Assembly (NCBI GenBank): GCA_023014365.1
Contig: JAEBUN010000019.1
Span: 744,001 to 808,000, forward strand
Length of the DNA stretch: 64,000 nt
Direction: 5' to 3'
Origin: Lepiota brunneoincarnata
Lineage: Eukaryota; Basidiomycota; Agaricomycetes; Agaricales; Agaricaceae
Every line of letters starts with the position of its first letter. Positions within the stretch are counted from its first letter, which is position 1. Under the pieces are notes generated by a model. The model was not told the origin of the DNA and did not search any database. It saw only the letters and a program-made list of their open reading frames with translations. Both the position numbers and the translations under genes were made by a program. Positions 1 to 10,550 of this stretch are shown in pieces.

Positions 1-1091
1 GCAATTGTGCGTAGCCCTCCCTTCTGAGAAGCGGGCTTTCTAAAGTCCCATGTACATTGTAGGCAAATGGGACCTCGACAGATAGCTTCGTGTCACGTTG
101 CCAGCAAGACTTCAATGAGGGCCGCCTGACTTCAAACGAGCAAAAGGATCGTAAAGGATACGGCTGCACAGGTTTTCGTTGGTACTTTTGATCCTCGCCC
201 TTGTCCCATCACTATTGCTAACTGAATTTTTGGGTAGCGGGTGCTGACACTACCGTTAGTGTCATCACGACGTTTTTCCTTGCTATCGTTTGCTTCCCCT
301 GAAGTGTACAAAAAAGCACAAGAGGAAGTTGATCGAGTGCTTGGGGGACGCTTACCGGATCACAGTGATATGGAATGCATGCCTTACCTTAGTGCCCTAT
401 TGAAGGAAATTCTGAGGTATGTCAAGGATGTGTTGTTTCACATGCTCTACGTTACACGGAGGAGAGTATAGATGGCAACCAATCTTGCCGCTTGGATTCT
501 ATCATGCAGTAATCCGCGATGATATGTATAAAGGGTATCAAATTCCTGCAAATTCTATCGTGGTACCTAACGTCTGGTGAGACGCCACCATTTCCCCCCT
601 TCCCGAGCAGCTGTCGATAAATATATCTAGGGCATTGTGCTACGACCCAGTAGAATTCCCTGAGCCAGAAAAGGTCAAACCCGAACGATTCCTCAAGGAT
701 GGGAAGTTGCATGTTCCAGGCAGGGACCCTTCAGACGTCAATTTCGGGTTCGGTAGGAGGCAAGTAGACTTCTAGTTCCCTCTCGTTCGATGACTTCATA
801 TTCGGGTAACGCGAATAGAGTGTGCCAAGGTCGACATGTCGCAGAATCGATGGCGTTTTATGTTGCCTCCTCTGTTCTTTCGTTGTTCGATATCACGAAA
901 GCAGTGGATGCCGATGGAAAGGTGATCGAACCCACATGCGAGTATACTACTGGTTTTGGGAGGTAAGTAAGTGCATGCGGACGATATTGTCGGGCATTGA
1001 CGTGTCCTCAAAGGCAACCCTGTGCCAGTTTCAATGCTCTATCAAGCCACGCTCGGAGGCAGCAGCCAGATTGATTCGCTCCTTGTCGTGA
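1..1091 (+). pseudogene. Cytochrome P450 copy 1 (P450-1), 5' end outside window, frameshifted
   Basis: This is the 3' half of a microsomal haem monooxygenase of the type often annotated O-methylsterigmatocystin oxidoreductase-like in basidiomycetes. The first 6 bases end an exon and an intron covers about 7-62. Visible motifs are the I-helix AGADTT, the K-helix KEILR (ExxR), the PERF meander and a haem loop FGFGRR/VCQGRH. The intron inside the haem loop (760-818) starts with GC instead of GT. Compared with four paralogues in the window, the frame is broken by extra bases near 146-148 (+1), 297-300 (+1, bringing a TGA into frame) and 1020-1026 (+2); the usual C-terminal PRSEAA segment is read only after the last shift. 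Either a decaying copy or a victim of consensus error. Confidence 0.85.
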
Positions 1092-1971
1092 CTGATTCCA
1101 CTTCCCCGGTGAATCTGAAATGTAATAGTACCAGCGACATCTTGTCACATACCTAATTACAAACATATGTGTACTCTTGGCCTCGATCTCCTTTAAACTG
1201 ATACTACACAATGAAATGGGTCTCCCATTTGCGCGTCCTGCAGTAGGAAACCCAGCGGAGAAGAGGCCCAAGCCGACCTGACCTAACCTAGCTGCTCCCG
1301 AATATCCTCAAATGCATTAGAATTCGAAGGTGGAAATCCAGAGAATGAGCTAGAAAGAAGTGAGAGTTCCGGTCCCGGCGGAAGATAGTATGACGGATAT
1401 GCGCATGCGCTGGTCGAGGAAGATATTAACGCTTGTAAATGCAAACGGTCACAATTCAGTTTCTAAGCAGATTGGTTGCACAGTTTCTGAAGTTTGCGGA
1501 TTGTGGTTGAGTTTTTTGGATGTTAATAGTATTGCCTTAACACACTTCCTACTGGCTACCCTGTGAACAATCTCCGCTAATGATGACCCCCAGAGGGCCC
1601 AACACTATTCGTCATATAAAATCGCTCGCCACTTGATGCGATGTGATCGTGTTGTTCGTCCTTTTGCAGGGTCATTTTGGGACTTTCCCGGATTGGACCT
1701 CTCCGATATCATATCCCGCTCCTGAAACCCGAGATACATAGCTGCTCCAGACAGATTCATGATCAAGTCCCCCATCCCCCACCTGCAGCATAATCCTTAC
1801 TGGGTAGTATCGTACGCAGCATAGTCACTTGCAACCTCATTGCAAGAGCCGGGACTGTCGACTTGTGGCCCGGTTAATCGGGCCGGAATAATTCGTGAGT
1901 GCGAGAGCGCTCTTCATAGCAACGATACCTCCTACCTTTGAACTTCACACGACGTACGTACGTTACAGGGG
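1092..1971. other. Intergenic: P450-1 3' flank and dgoD promoter
   Basis: No gene seen. The first about 100 bases resemble the 3' flanks of P450-4 and P450-5, so the duplicated unit extends past the stop codon. A short self-complementary ACGTACGTACGT run lies at about 1952-1965, just before the galactonate dehydratase start. Confidence 0.6.
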
Positions 1972-3565
1972 ATGGTGCTCATTACAAAAATCGAAGTATG
2001 CACAAGCCGCTGAAAGTGCCGGTGCACCTTGTCCTCACCAGTTCTAGGTATTTCGCGTTCCGCCACGTTGGGTGTTCGTACGCGTGGAGACCTCGGACGG
2101 CCTGGTGGGATGGGGGGAAGGTACTCTCGAAGGTCACACAGAAGCCATTGAAGGCGCATACCAAGATCTTCGTGAAAAATTCATCGGCTGGGATTCGAAC
2201 GATATCGAGGACATTTGGCAGGTCGCTTATCGTGCTCGATTCTACCGAGGCGGCCCTGTTCTTATGGCAAGCTCTATACTAGGAGGTCATTCAGTCACAC
2301 TAACCGGATAGATAGAGCGCACTCTCCGGGCTTAATATCGCATTATGGGATATCAAAGGCAAGAGACTGGGTGTCCCAGTATGGCAGCTTCTCGGTGGCA
2401 AAGTCAGAGACCGCATCAAAGTATATGGATGGATCGGTGGGGATAGTCCTTCTGATGTTAGTGCCGCGGCACGACGACGCAAGGACCAGGGTTTCTTGGC
2501 TGTCAAAATGAATGGTACCGGTAGGCCCCTATCCATCTTCGGTCAGTAGCGGAGAGATAATGGGACGCAGAATCCATCGGGTGGATTGACTCTCCAAGCA
2601 AACTTGATGATACTGTGACTCGTGTTAAAGACGTACGTGCACTCGGGCTGGATGTTGGGGTGGATTTCCACGGCAGATTGCACAAGGGGATGGCAAAACA
2701 GCTCGCCCGGCTTTTGGAACCTCACCAACCGTTATTCATCGAGGGTGTGCCAGGTGCTACCTAATAATACTAAATCGGTTAACGTGAAAACGTGTATTTC
2801 AGAACCATTGTTGCCGACCCAGCCCGAGGAAATCGCTGATCTCAAAAACCTTATTACGACTCCTATCGCCCTTGGTGAACGGCTCTATACCAGAGCGGAC
2901 TTCCGTCCATACTTCGAGCGAAGAGCAATTGACATTGCCCAACCTGATGTGGGTCTGCACTCCTAATTGATCTCATACACAAGCTCAAGGTCATATTGAG
3001 TAGGTTTCCCACTGTGGGGGTATCAGTGAGCTATACCGTATCGCAGCCATGGCCGAAACATACGATGTTGCATTGGCGCCTCATTGTCCCCTTGGGCCAA
3101 TTGCCCTGGCTGCTTGCATTCAGGTCGCCACTTGTACACCGAACTGTAAGTCACTAGGGTATATAGTTTTCACGTGAGAATTAACCAAGAACAGTTATTA
3201 TCCAGGAGATGGGTTGGGAGGTACTTGGATTTCTTCTGCGCGTTTTGTGGCAAAGTGATGCTAACGAAATTAGATTCACTACAACACCAATTTGGACTCC
3301 GATGTTGGTGCGGATTTGTATACCTTCCTCGTGGATCCAGACGTCTTCAAGGTTCACGGCGGCTACATCAATATCCTAAAAGGTGGGTCGGGTTTGCTTC
3401 TGGGCTATCGACGTGCGTCGCCTGACACAGCTTCTAGGGCCGGGGTTGGGGATCGAGATCAACGAAGACTTGGTACGGAAGATGTCGATACGATACATTG
3501 AGCGGTATCCGGCATGGAGAAATCCAGTTTGGAGAGGAGAAGATGGAGTGGTTAGGGAATGGTAG
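1972..3565 (+). CDS. dgoD: D-galactonate dehydratase-like enzyme (enolase superfamily), 9 exons
   Basis: Predicted to dehydrate a sugar acid such as D-galactonate to 2-keto-3-deoxygalactonate. Exons 1972-1995, 2048-2266, 2316-2520, 2571-2744, 2803-2948, 3004-3145, 3195-3220, 3274-3382 and 3438-3565 add to 1173 nt, an unbroken 390-residue protein; bacterial DgoD is about 382. Visible catalytic features of the mandelate racemase/DgoD group are the metal-ligand Asp and acid His in GVDFHGR, Glu in FIEEPLLP, Glu in ALGERLY, and the base His in APHCPLGP. The tail WRNPVWR is also DgoD-like. Intron 2 (2267-2315) has a GC donor, forced because the protein must read VLM then SALSG. It differs from the longer fungal L-galactonate dehydratase. 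It sits between P450-1 and P450-2, and a broken copy lies between P450-4 and P450-5. Exact substrate is inferred. Confidence 0.93.
2267..2315 (+). other. GC-AG intron in dgoD
   Basis: The exon ends in ATG, followed by GCAAGC as donor and ending in TAG. The flanking codons join Met to Ser-Ala-Leu-Ser-Gly, which matches the family. No GT donor nearby keeps the frame. Confidence 0.75.
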
Positions 3566-3847
3566 ACTTCGGACTCGGAGGCAATCTACCAAATGAATTA
3601 ATGAATTGAGGGTATCATTATCAGTGGTTGGCGCGACGGCGTTCCACCTATGACTGCATTCTGGAAGTTCTATGGAGAACAGGTTGAATGCAGGAAGGCA
3701 AAGAAGGAATGCATTCCCAGACGGTGATGGGTTGATATACAGGGAGGCCGAAGAGAGAATCATTATTTATACCCACAAGTCAGGGAAACTTCCATCGACT
3801 ATAACCCATATTCCCCTCTCCAGTCTCCACTTTAGACAGCTAAAGCT

Positions 3848-5934
3848 ATGGCCTATGGGCAGTATCTGGCCCTTGCGGCTCTCCTTGGTGCTGCGGTCTA
3901 TTGGCTGCGATCATCCAAACGTTCCCGGCTACCGCTACCACCCGGACCAAGAAAACTCCCCTTGATTGGAAACCTTCTCGATTTGCCTACCAAGCACCAG
4001 TGGTTCACATTTCGCAAGTGGGCTGAAGATTATAGTACGTGTATTACCGTACCAGGTTCCCTTGATTTCAACCTGCAGCTGTACTTGAGATACCGACATT
4101 CTCCACGTCGAGGCTGCTGGAAATTCAATAGTCATTCTACAGTCGGAGGAGGCTATCGATGAGCTCCTAGAGAGACGGTCTGCTATCTATTCCAGTCGGT
4201 AGGGAATTGCTGGATTTCCGGCCCATTATTTTCATAACTTATTTCTTCAGAGCGGTGTCAAGAGTCATGTTCGATTTGTAGGTAACATCTCCTCTAATTC
4301 TGCAACTTATCGACCGTATATCGTTACTAGGGTTGGATGGGACTGGCTTATGGTCCTGATGCCATACAATGACCTTTGGAAGGAGAAGCGACGCGTGTTC
4401 CAGAAATATATCCATCCCTCCGACACCTCTCTTCACAGATCACACGAAACAGAGAGGCTTCATGTCTTCCTCAATCACTTGCTCAAAGAGCCCGAGGATT
4501 TCATCGCACATATCAGGCAGTGAGTCCAAATGTACAGTCTATCTTCATGTGGGATACCCAATATCTTATACATGGCTGCAGTAATGGCCGGTGCCGTCTC
4601 CATATCCATGGCATATGGCATCCAAGTCAAGCCCACGCATGACCCTTATGTAGCGCAGGCGGAACACACGATCAGTAACATTGCTGAGGCGTTGAACCCT
4701 GGAACCTTTCTCGTAGAGACTTTCTACTTCCTTCGCCACGTCCCCGAGGGATTTCCTGGGACGGGCTGGAAGGCCAAGGTCAGGGAATTGCGGCGTGAGA
4801 TGTTTGACTTCTTGAATCTGCCTTACGACGCTGCACTCGCGGCAATGGTGCGTATTCCCTTTTCTGTAGCCATCCCCTGGTGACCACGAGCTCCATGGAA
4901 TTGTAGGCGAATGGGACCTCGACAGATAGTTTTGTGTCACGTTGCCAGCAGGACTTCAACGAGGGCCATCCTACCTCAAACGAGCATCAACTTATAAAGG
5001 AAATGGCTGCACTGATTTTTATGGGTGCTTTCAACCCCCCTTTCCCCTCGTCCGCCTTGACATGACTGATAACCTTTTTTTCGGCAGCGGGAGCTGACAC
5101 CACCGTCTGTATCATCACAACATTTTTCCTCGCTCTTGTTTGCTTCCCTGAGGTTTACAAAAAAGCACAAGAGGAGGTCGACCGAGTACTCGGGGGACGA
5201 TTGCCAAGTCACAATGATGCGGAATCCATGCCTTATCTCAATGCTCTGTTGAAAGAAACTTTGAGGTACGTTAGAAGCATATGGTTCCATATGTGTGTGG
5301 GTTATGAATGGGGGTGTAGATGGCAGCCAATCTTCCCATTAGGGATTTATCACTCGGTCCTCCAGGATGATATATATAAAGGATATCACATTCCTGCGAA
5401 CTCCATTGTGATATCTAACCTCTGGTGAGAGCTTTGTTTTCTCCTCGAGGAGTAGCTGCTGCTGATGTATATTTAGGGCGTTGTTCAACGACCCAGCAGT
5501 ATACCCTGAGCCTGAAAAGGTCAAACCAGAACGGTTTCTTAGGGATGGAAATCTGCATGTCCCGGGTAGGGATCCCTCAGATATGACTTTTGGGTTCGGT
5601 AGGAGGTGAGTAGACTCCCTGTTTCCTCTATTTGATGACTTCATATTTGCGTCATGCAAATAGGGCGTGCGCAGGGCGACATATTGCGGAATCGATCGTG
5701 TTCCATGTTGTCTCTTCCGTTCTCTCCTTATTCGATATCGCGAAAGCGGTAGATGCTGATGGCAATGCAATTGAACCTACATGTGAGTATACTACTGGTA
5801 TCACAAGGTAAGGGTGTGCAGATGCGCCATACCGCTAGTCATTGACGTATACTGGCAGACAACCCCTGCCATTTAAATGCTCTATCAAGCCACGCTCGGA
5901 GGCAGCAGTCAGACTGATCCATTCACTCTCGTGA
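3848..5934 (+). CDS. Cytochrome P450 copy 2 (P450-2), one apparent frameshift
   Basis: Membrane-anchored P450 with an N-terminal hydrophobic helix, the proline hinge PLPPGPRKLP, AGADTT (I helix), KETLR (ExxR), PERF and a full haem loop FGFGRRACAGRH split by an intron after the second Arg. The C-terminus is the family-typical PFKCSIKPRS. About ten short introns fall at the same sites as in the paralogues. All exons stay open except at one acceptor near 4582: the sequence reads CAG|TAATGGCC where the other copies read CAG|TATG, an extra A shifting the frame by one. If that base is a consensus error this is a functional gene. It starts 282 bp after dgoD, and its promoter resembles those of P450-4 and P450-5. 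Substrate unknown; exact CYP family not assigned. Confidence 0.88.
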
Positions 5935-6437
5935 CTGACTCCAATTTCTCGCGTGCTGGAATAGTGAAACCAACGGAACCAGCAACGCCTTACATAAATG
6001 AAAAGCGTTAAGTGAAGAAGCTCAAACTTGAAGGCGACCAACTTCATCCAATCTGTATTCCCTAGCTCTATTTTTTTTGGTTTGTTTTCAAATGAATAAT
6101 ACAATCAATGTTATGATGCAAGCCAGTGATCATTGGTTGTCGATCAGACCCTGACATCCCGCAGTCTGGCAGCATAGCAATGCCGTTACAGTTCCTGGCA
6201 ACCTCTGCCAGGGTCAGGCTCTCTACCTTAACAGCAGTACCCCGCATGTTCGAGAGCTCTTCACCAAGTTCCCTCTCTTTTTCAAGCTTCGTGAGCCCAT
6301 CCGGGGAGCCACCTCGGTATTCCCAACCAGGAAACCAACGAACATCCAACTATTCAAGACCATTCGGCACGGATTCTCCTGTAAATGTAATACATGGTCC
6401 TCAGTTTCTTCTATCGACTCCTGAACTCATGTAACCG
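5935..6437. other. Intergenic, nothing recognised
   Basis: 3' flank of P450-2 followed by sequence with short open frames on both strands. A 93-codon minus-strand frame (6068-6349) has an acidic/basic stretch but matches no family I know and has no visible splice or start context. Confidence 0.4.
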
Positions 6438-8309
6438 ATGAAGCATTTCCCGAAAGACATCGTGAAAGACACCCAACATCCTCGGCCTGACGATCCCTGG
6501 GATGCATGCTTCAAATTAGTACAGAAGTTTGACGATGAGCTATGCAAAGGATGGAGAGAGGAGATAGACACTTTGCTGGTTTTTGTGAGCTAATTTCGTT
6601 AGATCCCCCTCATCATTATACTAACCTTAACAGGCCGGCCTCTTTTCAGCAGTGGTCACTGCTTTCACGATCGAATCGGCAAAGGGGACTCCAAGGCGAA
6701 GATCCTATCCAACAGTTGACAGAGACTGTTTTAGCCATGAAAAATCAACTTGGTGGTGATTCATTGGCGACCAACGTGGCACCGCCTTCAACTTCGCGTT
6801 CTGGAGTAATCCGCCTCAACATATTTTGGTTCTCGAGCCTTACGCTGAGTTTATCCACTGTCATGATTGAGATTTTATGCAAGCAGTGGTTGCGGGAGTA
6901 CCAAAGATACGAGGGCCTTTCCGCCAAAGACATATTCACGATACGGCAGATGCGATACGAGGGCTTTAAGAAGTGGAGGGTGCCAACTTTCTTGGCATCG
7001 TTACCCTTGCTCCTACAGGCGGCAGTGATTATATTTTTTGCTGGGCTGCTGGACTTTCTGTGGCACGTAGAACCTCTCGTGGCTGCGGTGGTCTCGTGTA
7101 TCATTGGAGTTGCCATGACGGTTCTCATTCTGACAACAATACTCCCTTCTCTCCATCATTTCTTGTGCTTCTCCAAGCTCGACACAGAGCCTGACGAGCA
7201 CTCTCAGTGTGCTTTCAAATCGCCCCAATCATGGGCCTTTCATGTCTTGGTTACGTTGTGCCTGAGCTCGTTTGCGCGCTTTCGGCCTATGTACCATCTT
7301 CAAGCTTACCTACAAGTTCCAAACTGGCTTCCTGAGGCCAACTGGGTTGAACACGACTTAAGGTGGCACACTAGTGGAAGCTTCGTCGAACGAGGGATGT
7401 CATGGATCCATAAGAAATTCGGCCGAAGTGCTGATGCTGCCCTATAACCTCATGCGTTGCCTTGAATCCATCGAGACCAGAAAGGCGGCGTCATGTGTCG
7501 CTTGTATTGTTCGAGAGGACATGGAGTCCGCTGCTACCTCTTCGATCGTCTGTTCTTTCGGCGCTCCATCGGATACAAAATCCACCACCAGATGGAAGTG
7601 CTGGCAAATTATCCTCCGACACAGCATTGGTTCATGCGTCCTTCCTGGTTACTATTCCATCGAGCTTGTCCCACACTATCAACTCTGTGCTTTGAGAGCT
7701 GCTTGCGGATTCTCGACACTGCGGATGGATCGGAGAGGATCTCTACAGCCCTTGAGATACTCAACACTTTCATTGGGACAACCCCCGTATCGCACGGTGC
7801 GTATCTCAGGCTCATGGGGTTCCCATGCCATCCTCTTGGATCTGCTAATGGCTGCCCTAGAACTCGCTATTCAATTATCCGCGAGATTAGGCCGCCTTAT
7901 TCAGGAAAACTCTATCAAAGACGAAGATATACCAGCTTTCTGGACTATAATCGGTGCACTAGATCGTTGCTACGGCATCAATGATTGTAGTCCCCACGAT
8001 CGTGGGCCACCATTACTCAGGCTCATCGAGCAATGGCTCGCTGCACCTTGTGATAATTCCGAAAACGATCTCTCTCGACTTGTGCAGTGCGTCAAGGGCT
8101 CCATCGACACATGGTGGTTCCTACCCCAATCCCTTGATTCAGCTACACTCCTCGAACGACACACTCCCAACACTAAAATTGCACCTTTGATATGCGTCCT
8201 CGAGCGTCGACTAGTATTGCACGGTGGAGCTGAAAACGTACTGCCGCCATGGACGGCGGCAACTTGGGAAGCTATGAAACAGGAGTTCCTGGGTGAAGGG
8301 AACTGCTGA
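6438..8309 (+). CDS. DUF6535 membrane protein, frameshifted
   Basis: Member of a large basidiomycete-specific family of unknown function. The start at 6438 follows an in-frame TAA. Exon 1 gives the family opening WREEIDTLLVF, an intron of about 50 nt follows, then AGLFSAVVTAFTIES. The core with IFWFSSLTLSLSTV, KQWLREYQR and QMRYEGFKKWRVP, followed by two hydrophobic helices (about 6990-7170), is diagnostic. The frame must shift near 6684-6687 (extra G in GGGG), near 7441-7445 (+1), near 7575 (-1 or +2) and near 7810 (+1) to reach the final stop. The C-terminal half is variable in this family and unrecognised. Either a decaying member or several consensus errors. Confidence 0.75.
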
Positions 8310-8372
8310 TTAATCCTGCATTTACGCGCCCCGGCCGTTACTAGCCGTCAGTATGTACATGATTCGTAATTC

Positions 8373-9629
8373 TTATGCCGAACGTATGGCTACGCTATAG
8401 CTAGACGTGATCAACCTAGCAGTTCCAGTAAACGGCTCAGTTCCGGCTTGAATAGCTTGGATAAACTGGGGGCCGGTGCGCGCATCATCAGTCTCTTGGT
8501 TCCAGCCCGATTCATGAACTTTGTGTATGTTCTTACCTGAGTAGGAGCAACCCCTTGATGTGCAACAAGGTAATCTCAAGATGCACCAGAATCAGCTCAC
8601 GCTCATGAATCCGATGTATCTGTGACCTTGGGCCACTCACCAAAGAACACTTTCAGGTCCGCATTGAAGTTATTGATATCACCATCAGCGCTCACAAACG
8701 ACAGCACCTGCCAATTTGAATTTGGTCCCCTCCAAAGCGTCCAGGTATGGCCTGCCAGTGAAATTCCCGAGGCTACCGGGGAACCAACAGGTTGAATGCT
8801 AACCATTTACGTCAAAAATCGGGTTGTCCGGCGGTGATACTAGATTGTCGGGTTCTTACCCTCCGAGACCGGAAAGCCAGATCATGCTGAAGGGGGGGGG
8901 GAAAGGGACCGGTCAATTACTTGAAATAAAGATGGGCCCAGTTTACACACATCTCGAATGATGAAGCGGTGGACGCCGGATCGCCCGAGGACCGAACGCC
9001 GGTCCATATGTCATAGCTAACAGTGTAGCAATGTCATTAATGGGGAGGCACTTGAGTTGAAGTCGTTATTAGAGGCTCACGACACGTCTGCTCTGAGACC
9101 GGCCGACTGCGTCTCGTAGTTCCAGTTCCATGTAGTCGGGGCCGATGCGACATTTTGCAACTGACGAGAATTAAATCAGCCTCCTGTTCTGATTTGCTTG
9201 TTCTAGAATTTATACCTGAACTCCCTTTGCTGAGTTTGATAAGACGTTAGGATCTGGATATTTTGGGATAGGATATTAAGTGCCCGGGTAGATAAGCGTT
9301 TTTATGTCCGGAAAAAAGAGCTCACAACTCTTGACATTGTTAGGATTCTGAGCCCAAGTGTAGTCGGTCGACCACGATACACTTGTTCCAGAGGTTCCAA
9401 CAAGGGTTGAAGACTCTGAACCTACACCAGATTCTATAACAATAGCATTGATCAACTTCTATCACTTTGGTTGACACCACAAAATTTATAGCGTACGAGA
9501 TCCCCACAGGTTTTGGCATAGAGTGTATTGGCCAGCGGGAAGGCAGTCGAATCGACCAGTGATAGTCTGCCCCGCGCAAAGCACAGAAAGCTGGAAGAGA
9601 GCAGCTGCAGAAACTAATTTGAAGAACAT
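8373..9629 (-). CDS. GH12 endoglucanase / xyloglucanase, secreted
   Basis: Predicted endo-beta-1,4-glucanase or xyloglucan hydrolase. The start at 9629 gives a signal peptide (MFFKLVSAAALFQL, then a likely cut around CAGQ) followed by the GH12 opening GRFDC...YTLCQNLWG. Later exons give STDYTWAQNPNNVKS, SSFEIMIWLSG (the Glu is the catalytic nucleophile) and QAGTEPFTG (the Glu is the acid/base), ending SYSVAIRSA. About nine exons join with GT-AG introns and no frameshift, giving roughly 245 residues, normal for GH12. One intron has a run of about ten C before its acceptor (coding strand). A TATA-like element lies about 50 bases upstream of the start. The other GH12 activities cannot be told apart by sequence alone. 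Confidence 0.92.
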
Positions 9630-10550
9630 GACTAGCCCGGATTCACGTTATGCCGTGGGGCGGGGTCCCCCGACCTTTTATAATAAATCATGCACGAGCC
9701 GGGGAAACACAAGGCGTCTTCACTCGGTAAAACTCGCTTCTCGAAGAGCCCGTGCTCGGTACAAAGTATTCTCGTAGACAATGTTCGCCATAACCTCGGG
9801 GTCCTCGAGGTTTTGCCAGGAGGGGGAAGCCATATGCACGAGTCCAATAATAGAACATGTGAAGTAATATTACTGCGAGAACCAGGAACGCAGCTGAATG
9901 ACGAGTGAGTTGCGATAATAGCTATTCTCGCAGGCCCACACACCACACGGGTCTTACTTCTACTTCGTCCGCCCTCGACTTAAACTATACTTCCTGACAT
10001 GCCGAGCCACGCTGTCACACATTTATGGGCGGGCAGCCACTCCTAACACACTGTCTCAAACACAGTGATCTCCATGGTATCTACGCTTTCCCAGACTAAA
10101 TCTGACGCGAAAGAAACATCAGCAGTGGGAATAGCATAAGATCTTGTTCTACTGTAGTTCAAGGCCACAGCAGAACCCAGAAGGAGAGAGAAACACCGTG
10201 GCTTCCCACAAAATGCTGGCAAGTTGGGAAGGTGTCTGATGCGAGTCATCGGTAATATTTGACAGAGATACTCATGGTTGTCAGACGATACCCAATGACC
10301 GTCCTCCTGTTTCAGGATTCTGGTACGTGTTGGCCAATCTTTGGGGCAGTATACCCAGACTCAATTTCGTGTGCGGTACACACGTGCTCTCTTTTATCCG
10401 TTGGTTCACCGCTTCGGGGGACGTTCCCTGACTTTGCACCTACAGTATAAGAGGACCATGAATGGAATCGTGATTTGTGTGCATTAGCAATATACATAAT
10501 TGAGCCGTGAATTGACATCGAATTATTGGGTAGAATGGGTTTCTGCAGGT
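9630..10550. other. Intergenic between GH12 and OPT genes
   Basis: GH12 promoter at the left. A minus-strand open frame at 10043-10249 (68 codons) has a protein-like composition but no domain or start context I recognise. It could be a fragment of an older gene. Confidence 0.4.
9676..9682 (-). promoter_or_regulatory. TATA box of the GH12 gene
   Basis: TATAAAA on the minus strand, about 50 bases before the GH12 start codon. Position and sequence fit a core promoter with a short 5' leader. Confidence 0.5.

Noticed and set aside
4500..4600. Attempt to save the P450-2 frame by an alternative splice site
   Set aside because: No other GT donor or AG acceptor near 4520-4585 keeps frame with a plausible intron length, so an extra base is the simpler reading.
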